Assembly (NCBI GenBank): GCA_022712735.1
Contig: JAFLKA010000474.1
Location: 1 to 8,180, forward strand
Reading direction: 5' to 3'
From: Marinosulfonomonas sp.
GTDB taxonomy: Bacteria; Pseudomonadota; Alphaproteobacteria; Rhodobacterales; Rhodobacteraceae
DNA length: 8,180 nucleotides
A program made the translations under genes and the position numbers. The first letter of the stretch is position 1. Every line of letters starts with the position of its first letter. Under the pieces are notes generated by a model. The model was not told where the DNA came from, did no database searches, and worked only from the letters and a program-made list of their open reading frames with translations. This document shows positions 1-4,301 of this stretch, one piece after another.

Positions 1-1326
1 AACGATATTAACGATGCCAACCACGTAAAGAGCAACAATCACCATATTGCCTTGTTTGGCCCAGCTGACCGTTGGAATGCGGCTTGAACGATAGAACATC
101 TGGAACGACAGGAAGGTCATCACCAGCATCAGGTTCACCGCCACGTTTTTGGCGGGCATAATACCGAGCGGCCCGAGGATTTTGTGATGCGTGCCCCCAA
201 GATTTTGAATTTCCGAGGCGCTCAGGATCAGGGTGTGCGGCGTCAGCCAAACGAGGAAGCCGCCGACAATCACCACAGCAATATATTTCACATATTTCGC
301 GTATTGCGCCCCACGATCCGTGCGCATCAGGCCCGACCACAGGTAATAGTTCGCCGCCAGCATAATGGTGCCGATCAGCACCGCCTGAATGATGAACAAC
401 CACGCCAGAATCCCGCCCATCGCGGTGATGCCCATCTGTTGGCTATAGGCGTAAATTTCGGCCATCAGCCAGTAGCCGGCGAACGGCAGCGGCAAAAACC
501 CGAGGATGGCGATAAAATTCGCAGTATAGCCCATCCAGTCGTAGTGGGCTTTGGTTTCAGGGTCTTTTTCGGCCAGAAACATGTAGGCGGCATAGCCCCC
601 GACGATGGCGCCACCATAGGCGATATTGGCAAGGAAACGGTGCAGGTTCAGCGGGTTCCACAGCGGGTTGCGCGTGGCCTCCCAGACTGATCCGGTGATC
701 GCCCCCGCCGCATCCACACCGGCGGGCGACATCATGAAACTGGTCCAGGCGTTGGCGATGAACATCAAGGTCAGGCCAACGGTGTTCAATACCAGACCAA
801 TCGACATATGGAACCATTTACGGTTGCCACGACGCAGCGCATCCCATGAATAGAAATAGATATACAGGGTGATGGATTCCAGGCCGAACAGCAGGGCATA
901 GATCAAAAACTGGCCACGGAACACCTTGACCATATAGCCCATCAGATGCGGGTAAAACACCATCAGCGACAGTAGCAGGCCACCGCCAACAAGGGCTGTC
1001 AATGAGTAGGCGGCCATGGTGATTTTCATGAACTCGCGGGCCATATTGTCGAAGCGGTCATCATTGGTGACGACGCTCATAAATTCGGTGGCGATGGCGA
1101 ACAGCGGCACAGCCAAAACGAAGGCCGCGAGGAACAGGTGCATTTGCGCCGCACTCCAGACCACGGTGCGCGCGCTGATGTTACCAATCAGCGGATAATC
1201 CAGCCGCGAGGGTTTGGGCGCACCTTCCAGAACAGCGGCGACCTCCTCGGTGGCGGCAACGGCCAGATCGGGTGCGATAACGGTGATCAATGCGCCAATC
1301 AGGGCCAGAAGATGGGTAATTTTCAT
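1..1326 (-). CDS. CydA-like cytochrome bd superfamily subunit I, divergent, 3' end off window
   Basis: Integral membrane protein of the cytochrome bd subunit I superfamily, read for 442 residues with no stop before the window edge. About ten hydrophobic segments are visible, roughly at 60-82, 103-124, 138-158, 175-195, 229-250, 264-290, 303-325, 344-362, 391-408 and 427 onward. Landmarks of CydA are present. H63 in QMHLFL matches the first-helix heme ligand H19 of E. coli. LES with E150 matches E107. The NAW...SP motif (192-202) matches the NGW...NP segment. H229 in NLHRFL matches the heme b558 ligand H186. GYWLMAE with W286 and E290 matches the GWxxAE motif (W441, E445). Oddities: a signal-like N-terminus (about residues 1-25, ending AVAA); only about 60 residues between H229 and E290 against about 260 in E. 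coli, so no Q-loop fits; I142 where E99 should be; A293 where R448 should be. No CXXCH heme c motif is visible. The ATG at 1326 follows an AGGGGG-like ribosome site. Two small membrane genes precede it in the same operon. Family assignment is firm; quinol oxidase activity is not. Confidence 0.85.
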   Translation of the reverse strand, partial: MKITHLLALIGALITVIAPDLAVAATEEVAAVLEGAPKPSRLDYPLIGNISARTVVWSAAQMHLFLAAFVLAVPLFAIATEFMSVVTNDDRFDNMAREFMKITMAAYSLTALVGGGLLLSLMVFYPHLMGYMVKVFRGQFLIYALLFGLESITLYIYFYSWDALRRGNRKWFHMSIGLVLNTVGLTLMFIANAWTSFMMSPAGVDAAGAITGSVWEATRNPLWNPLNLHRFLANIAYGGAIVGGYAAYMFLAEKDPETKAHYDWMGYTANFIAILGFLPLPFAGYWLMAEIYAYSQQMGITAMGGILAWLFIIQAVLIGTIMLAANYYLWSGLMRTDRGAQYAKYVKYIAVVIVGGFLVWLTPHTLILSASEIQNLGGTHHKILGPLGIMPAKNVAVNLMLVMTFLSFQMFYRSSRIPTVSWAKQGNMVIVALYVVGIVNIV

Positions 1327-1335
1327 ATCAGCCCC

Positions 1336-1464
1336 CTATGCCGGCATCAGGTTTGCGCCGACTGGCAAGCCCTGAAATTCCATGATCGATTTGTCGATGA
1401 AATAGAAAACGGCGACCCAGACAACCAAGGCCACCACAAACACCACCCACTTGTTTCCCAACAT
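1336..1464 (-). CDS. 42-residue single-helix membrane protein, probable oxidase accessory subunit
   Basis: A very short gene whose product starts MLGNKW, crosses the membrane once (about residues 7-23, rich in V, F and W) and ends in a mildly polar tail (IDKSIMEFQGLPVGANLMPA). The ATG at 1464 is supported by a strong ribosome site (AAGGAAG, 1470-1476) six bases upstream, which is the best evidence that this is a real gene. Its stop lies 9 bases before the start of the CydA-like gene, and the second small membrane gene is 31 bases upstream, so all three should be cotranscribed. Canonical bd oxidases carry tiny single-helix subunits (CydX, CydH/Y), and this protein fits that size and topology, but I see no recognisable CydX sequence and the gene lies before rather than after the large subunit. 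A role in assembly or stability of the oxidase-like complex is inference from position. Confidence 0.7.
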   Translation of the reverse strand: MLGNKWVVFVVALVVWVAVFYFIDKSIMEFQGLPVGANLMPA

Positions 1465-1469
1465 CCGGA

Positions 1470-1476
1470 CTTCCTT
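1470..1476 (-). promoter_or_regulatory. Ribosome binding site of the 42-residue gene
   Basis: AAGGAAG on the minus strand, six bases before the ATG at 1464. It is the strongest Shine-Dalgarno match near the two small genes and fixes the start of a gene too short to be called on coding statistics alone. Confidence 0.7.
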
Positions 1477-1495
1477 ATTCTTTTTCGTAAGCGCA

Positions 1496-1621
1496 CTAGT
1501 GATGGATCGAAACGACGCCGTGGTCGTACAGCAGCAGCCACCAGAAAAAATACAGCATGGCGATAGCGGTCAGTGTGAACACCAGCTTGCCCAACAATGT
1601 GCTTTCGTTTTTTCCAGACAT
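1496..1621 (-). CDS. 41-residue single-helix membrane protein, first gene of the oxidase-like operon
   Basis: Encodes a short polar N-terminus (MSGKNESTLLGK), one transmembrane helix (about residues 13-32, with the aromatic run YFFWW) and a short tail ending DHGVVSIHH. The reading frame stays open upstream to 1777, but that extension looks unlike protein and runs through the FNR box, so I take the ATG at 1621. A purine-rich AGGGA lies just before it, although closer than ideal. The size, single helix and position ahead of another tiny membrane gene and the CydA-like gene suggest a small subunit or assembly factor of the same complex. The aromatic helix and acidic-histidine tail are loosely like the small proteins found beside other terminal oxidases (CcoQ-type or CydX-type), but I cannot assign it to either family. 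The three terminal histidines could be metal or heme contacts; that is speculation. Confidence 0.65.
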   Translation of the reverse strand: MSGKNESTLLGKLVFTLTAIAMLYFFWWLLLYDHGVVSIHH

Positions 1622-1700
1622 GGTCCCTGCCAATTCCAATTCCGCAACTTGTGCGCATAGTTTGATCAGGAAAGGACAACATAAATTGGCCGCACTGTAA

Positions 1701-1714
1701 TTGACGCCTATCAA
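1701..1714 (-). promoter_or_regulatory. FNR box upstream of the oxidase-like operon
   Basis: On the minus strand the site reads TTGAT-AGGC-GTCAA, matching the FNR/FnrL consensus TTGAT-N4-ATCAA at 9 of 10 arm positions and forming a near-perfect dyad. It lies 79 bases before the ATG at 1621, a plausible distance for an activator site. I could not identify a convincing -10 element at the standard class II spacing, so whether it activates or represses is open. The window itself encodes a FNR-type regulator with the matching recognition-helix motif (E-x-x-S-R), a natural candidate for binding here. Confidence 0.7.
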
Positions 1715-1745
1715 GATTAGGATGGTTTGTCGGGTGAACGCCCCT

Positions 1746-1761
1746 AAAGCCTGACGGCTTT
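1746..1761 (-). terminator. Short hairpin between the 100-residue gene and the oxidase-like operon
   Basis: AAAGCC and GGCTTT form a perfect 6-bp inverted repeat around a TGAC loop, 45 bases past the stop of the minus-strand gene ending at 1806 and before the FNR box. There is no following T-tract on the minus strand, so it is a weak terminator candidate at best. Confidence 0.25.
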
Positions 1762-1805
1762 CTTCGCCAAGCGACAAGTGCTGCGCACGGGAGCGACGAG
1801 CGGCC

Positions 1806-2108
1806 CTAGAACGCCACCCCGCAGGATTGCGATATCCGGCGCTTCAGGCGCTCCAGATAATCGGGCATGGTTTCGCCTTGCTCCTGTGGCACCAGAAAGA
1901 TTAACTTGGCGGCAATGATATAGGGGCGGCGTTTCTCGCCCTCGCCCGGCGTCGGGCTGGTTAGGATTTCCTCAACAATAGCAGCGGCTTGACCAGGGTT
2001 ATCGCAATATCGCGGCAGAGCGGATTTATTGGCATACCAATCGGCGCTGTTAAAAATAAACAGCATCACCGCCGTGGTCAGGCCAAAGACAATCAGTATC
2101 CGGTGCAT
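1806..2108 (-). CDS. Hypothetical 100-residue membrane-anchored protein
   Basis: Unrecognised small protein. The N-terminus MHRILIVFGLTTAVMLFIF is a signal anchor or signal peptide, followed by an exported or periplasmic domain of about 80 residues with two cysteines (one in PRYCDNPGQAA, one in SQSCGVAF at the C-terminus). The ATG at 2108 is preferred over a TTG at 2126 because AAAGGG and AGGGG sit just before it, as expected of a ribosome site. It is transcribed away from the FNR-type regulator and shares a divergent promoter region with it. The region between its stop and the downstream oxidase-like operon contains a hairpin and an FNR box, so it is probably a separate transcript. The two cysteines could form a disulfide if the domain is periplasmic. 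No function is proposed. Confidence 0.65.
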   Translation of the reverse strand: MHRILIVFGLTTAVMLFIFNSADWYANKSALPRYCDNPGQAAAIVEEILTSPTPGEGEKRRPYIIAAKLIFLVPQEQGETMPDYLERLKRRISQSCGVAF

Positions 2109-2187
2109 TCCCCTGCCCTTTCGCAAAATCAGCTGTCTATACCGTTTGGCAAACCCGCAACCATTGCACCAGTGCGCTGCCCCGTTT

Positions 2188-2246
2188 GTTACAATTCTTT
2201 ACATTTGGAAACCTAATGTAACGGATTCAAAATCCATACGTTACAT
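2188..2246. promoter_or_regulatory. Cluster of inverted GTTACAT half-sites in the divergent promoter region
   Basis: Four related half-sites fall within 59 bases: GTTACA (2188-2193), TTACATT (2199-2205), AATGTAAC (2215-2222) and CGTTACAT (2239-2246). TTACATT and AATGTAA form a 7-bp inverted repeat with a 9-base spacer. ATGTAACG (2216-2223) and CGTTACAT (2239-2246) form an 8-bp inverted repeat that encloses a further GGATT-CAA-AATCC dyad (2223-2235). The arrangement resembles tandem operator sites for a dimeric regulator between the divergent genes starting at 2108 and 2350. I do not recognise the motif; it is not an FNR box. A TACAAT (2190-2195) could serve as a -10 element, but no good -35 accompanies it. 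Confidence 0.5.
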
Positions 2247-2349
2247 CCACCCGTTAGCTATTGGACAAGGATGCTGGCTGGGGGCCTGCATGATTCATAT
2301 ATGCCCCTGACCGTATCCAGCGAAATAACTGCCAAGGATACCAATCTGC

Positions 2350-3117
2350 ATGTCATACCTCCCAGCCGCTAAATGCCAGGACTGTTCAATATACACCGAT
2401 GCGGGCAGCTTTTGCGCCCATGTTGCATCGGATGAACTGGATGCGCTTAGCAGCAAATCCCGCACCGCCACCCTGAAGCGCGGTGAAAGCATTGAAGCCG
2501 AAGAGATGCTTACATGGCCGGTGATCGCCATTTCGTCCGGCGTGATCAGCCTTCAGCATTTACTAGAGGACGGACGCAAAACCATTGCAGCCCTTTTCAT
2601 GCAGGGCGACATCATTGATATGCGCGGCATAAACAGCCGCAACCGTGGCCTTCTGATCGCGTTGAACAAGGTGAAATTGTGCCGACTGTCCCCCGCAATC
2701 TTTGAGAACATAATTGAAACAAATCCTGAAGCCCAGCGCGTTGTCTGGAACAACATGCGCAAACAGACCTTTCGGGCGATTGACCACTCTGCCGATCTGG
2801 CCAAGAAACACGCGTTGGAAAAACTGGTTTCGTTCATCTTTGAATGCAAGCGCCGCCAGACCGTAACCCTGTCCGAAACGTCCGTTATCATCCCCGTGCG
2901 GCGCGTTGATCTGGCCGAATATCTGGGAATGCAGCCCGAAACTGTCAGTCGCTGCTTCAAAGATCTAGAGGAGCGCGGGGTTATTGAATTCAACGGAATT
3001 TCCAACATTAAACTGCTGGAAATTCCGACCTTGCGACGCATTGCGAATGGTGACAGAAATGCAAATGGCATCCACCGCACAAATCAAAACAAGATCAAAA
3101 TCCTTAGCTATGGCTGA
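2350..3117 (+). CDS. FNR-type (Crp/Fnr family) transcriptional regulator with iron-sulfur cysteines
   Basis: A 255-residue oxygen-responsive transcription factor by homology to FNR. The N-terminal motif C9-x2-C12-x9-C22 plus C111 (in VKLCRLSP) supplies the four cysteines expected for a [4Fe-4S] cluster; E. coli FNR uses C20, C23, C29 and C122. A cyclic-nucleotide-binding-like beta-roll (about 25-120) and dimerisation helix (about 120-155) follow. The C-terminal winged helix carries E197-T-V-S200-R201 in the recognition helix, the E-x-x-S-R signature that reads TTGAT half-sites. The nine-residue spacing before C22 is longer than in E. coli FNR (five) and than I recall for Rhodobacter FnrL (seven), so this looks like a paralogue rather than the FnrL orthologue. 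The last 25 or so residues form a polar tail beyond the usual domain. The start ATG has AAGGA 11 bases upstream. The stop overlaps the hemH start. The likely target in this window is the FNR box at 1701-1714. Confidence 0.85.
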   Translation: MSYLPAAKCQDCSIYTDAGSFCAHVASDELDALSSKSRTATLKRGESIEAEEMLTWPVIAISSGVISLQHLLEDGRKTIAALFMQGDIIDMRGINSRNRGLLIALNKVKLCRLSPAIFENIIETNPEAQRVVWNNMRKQTFRAIDHSADLAKKHALEKLVSFIFECKRRQTVTLSETSVIIPVRRVDLAEYLGMQPETVSRCFKDLEERGVIEFNGISNIKLLEIPTLRRIANGDRNANGIHRTNQNKIKILSYG

Positions 3118-4105
3118 AACTGGCAAGACCGGCATCCTGCTGATCAATCTGGGCACACCCGAAGCCACCGATTACCGCTCGATGCGCCGCTACCTGAAAC
3201 AGTTCCTGTCCGACAAACGTGTGGTCGAATCCAGCGGCCCGATCTGGTGGCTGGTTTTGAACGGAATCATCCTGCGTAAACGCCCCAAAACCAGCGGGCG
3301 GGCCTATGATCTGATCTGGAATAATGATCTGGATGAATCCCCGATTAAAACCGTCACCCGTGCGCAATCGGATGCCATTTCACTGGCGTTTTCAGGCATG
3401 GATAATGTGGTGGTGGATTGGGCGATGCGTTATGGCAAACCCTCAATCGACGATGTGATCAATCGACTGGCGGATCAGTGGTGCACCCGCATCCTGTTGT
3501 TTCCGCTCTATCCGCAATATAGTGGCGCGACCACCGGCACCGCGATGGACAATGTGTTTGATGCACTGAAATCCATGCGCCATCAGCCGACCATCCGCAC
3601 CGTCGCCCCCTATTACAACCACCCCGCCCATATCAAGGCACTGGCAGACAGCATCCGCGCACATTACGCAACGCTGGACTGGGTGCCCGAAGTGACCATC
3701 GCTTCCTTGCACGGCCTGCCGGTGGATTTCATCAAAAAGGGTGACCCCTATCAGGACCATTGCGAAGCCACCGTCGCCCTGTTGCGCCAAGAGCTAGGCT
3801 TTGACGACAGGCAATTGTTACTGACCTATCAGTCCCGTTCGGGACGCACTGTGTGGATGACGCCAGACACCGAAGATGTTGCCATTGGACTGGCCCGTGA
3901 CGGGGTCAGGAACCTGACAATAATTGCGCCCGGATTTGCCACTGATTGCATTGAAACACTGGAAGAATTGCACATCCGTGCGGTTGATAAATTCATAGCA
4001 GCAGGCGGCGAAAATTGCTCGGTTGTACCTTGCCTGAATGATAGCCCCCCCTCAATCAGCATGCTAAAAACGCTGATTAACGTAAACCTTGGCGGTTGGG
4101 TCTAG
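3110..4105 (+). CDS. hemH: Ferrochelatase (heme synthase)
   Basis: Inserts Fe2+ into protoporphyrin IX in the last step of protoheme synthesis, at the membrane-cytoplasm boundary. The product is 331 residues, normal for bacterial HemH. Typical motifs in order: LLINLGTP (10-17), RRYLKQFLSD, the GxxxRxRPK-like segment, PLYPQYSGATTGT, SLHGLP with the catalytic H201, QSRSG (241-245), and DCIETLEEL with E282 at the position of the conserved metal/porphyrin glutamate. The C-terminal PCLNDSPPSI segment is also typical of the family. I chose the ATG at 3110 because it precedes the conserved LLINLGTP by the usual short lead and overlaps the upstream stop (ATGGCTGA), implying translational coupling. 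In-frame ATGs at 3047, 3059 and 3065 lie inside the regulator gene and would add an unconserved tail; there is no strong ribosome site at any of them. Cotranscription with an FNR-type regulator ties heme supply to oxygen status. Confidence 0.93.
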   Translation: MAETGKTGILLINLGTPEATDYRSMRRYLKQFLSDKRVVESSGPIWWLVLNGIILRKRPKTSGRAYDLIWNNDLDESPIKTVTRAQSDAISLAFSGMDNVVVDWAMRYGKPSIDDVINRLADQWCTRILLFPLYPQYSGATTGTAMDNVFDALKSMRHQPTIRTVAPYYNHPAHIKALADSIRAHYATLDWVPEVTIASLHGLPVDFIKKGDPYQDHCEATVALLRQELGFDDRQLLLTYQSRSGRTVWMTPDTEDVAIGLARDGVRNLTIIAPGFATDCIETLEELHIRAVDKFIAAGGENCSVVPCLNDSPPSISMLKTLINVNLGGWV

Positions 4106-4301
4106 GCTGGGCTGTTAACGCCCTGTTACCTCGACAATTACCATCTCGTAATGCCACTGCGCGTCGCGCGTTTGATGTCTTTGACAAGCTTTTCAGATGC
4201 TGAGCGTCTTGTTCCATTTTCTGCCTCATGTCCCACGCCTTGGTGGTTACGATGAGCTACATTCGTAATCTGTTGATATACGAGTGAATTCACCATCTTG
4301 G
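4106..4301. other. Intergenic gap between convergent genes, with a weak hairpin
   Basis: This 196-base gap separates the 3' ends of hemH and the flavoprotein gene. TTACGA (4247-4252) and TCGTAA (4263-4268) form a 6-bp inverted repeat with a 10-base loop, and a CGCG-TC-GCGCG stretch near 4165-4176 is followed by several Ts. Either could contribute to termination, but neither is a classic GC-rich stem with T-tract. I see no gene here. Confidence 0.3.

Noticed and set aside
184..690. 168-residue plus-strand frame opposite the CydA-like gene
   Set aside because: Antisense shadow; the minus-strand reading gives transmembrane helices and conserved heme ligands.
1138..1566. 142-residue plus-strand frame spanning the two tiny membrane genes
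   Set aside because: It crosses three minus-strand genes and resembles no protein; the small minus-strand genes have ribosome sites and membrane helices.
1671..1680. TTGATCAGGA as a second FNR site
   Set aside because: Only one half-site matches; there is no second TTGAT/ATCAA arm at the required spacing.
1622..1777. Upstream extension of the 41-residue gene to a start at 1777
   Set aside because: The extension runs through the FNR box and has no protein-like character; the ATG at 1621 gives a clean single-helix protein.
2187..2203. TGT-N11-ACA as a PpsR/CrtJ photosynthesis-regulator site
   Set aside because: The consensus needs a 12-base spacer; this has 11, and no photosynthesis genes are nearby.
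3047..3065. Earlier in-frame ATGs for hemH
   Set aside because: They add unconserved residues and lack a ribosome site; 3110 fits the usual distance to LLINLGTP and the stop-start overlap.
2553..3080. 175-residue minus-strand frame opposite the FNR-type gene
   Set aside because: Overlaps a gene with all expected cysteines and recognition helix; the reverse product has low-complexity R/S-rich sequence.
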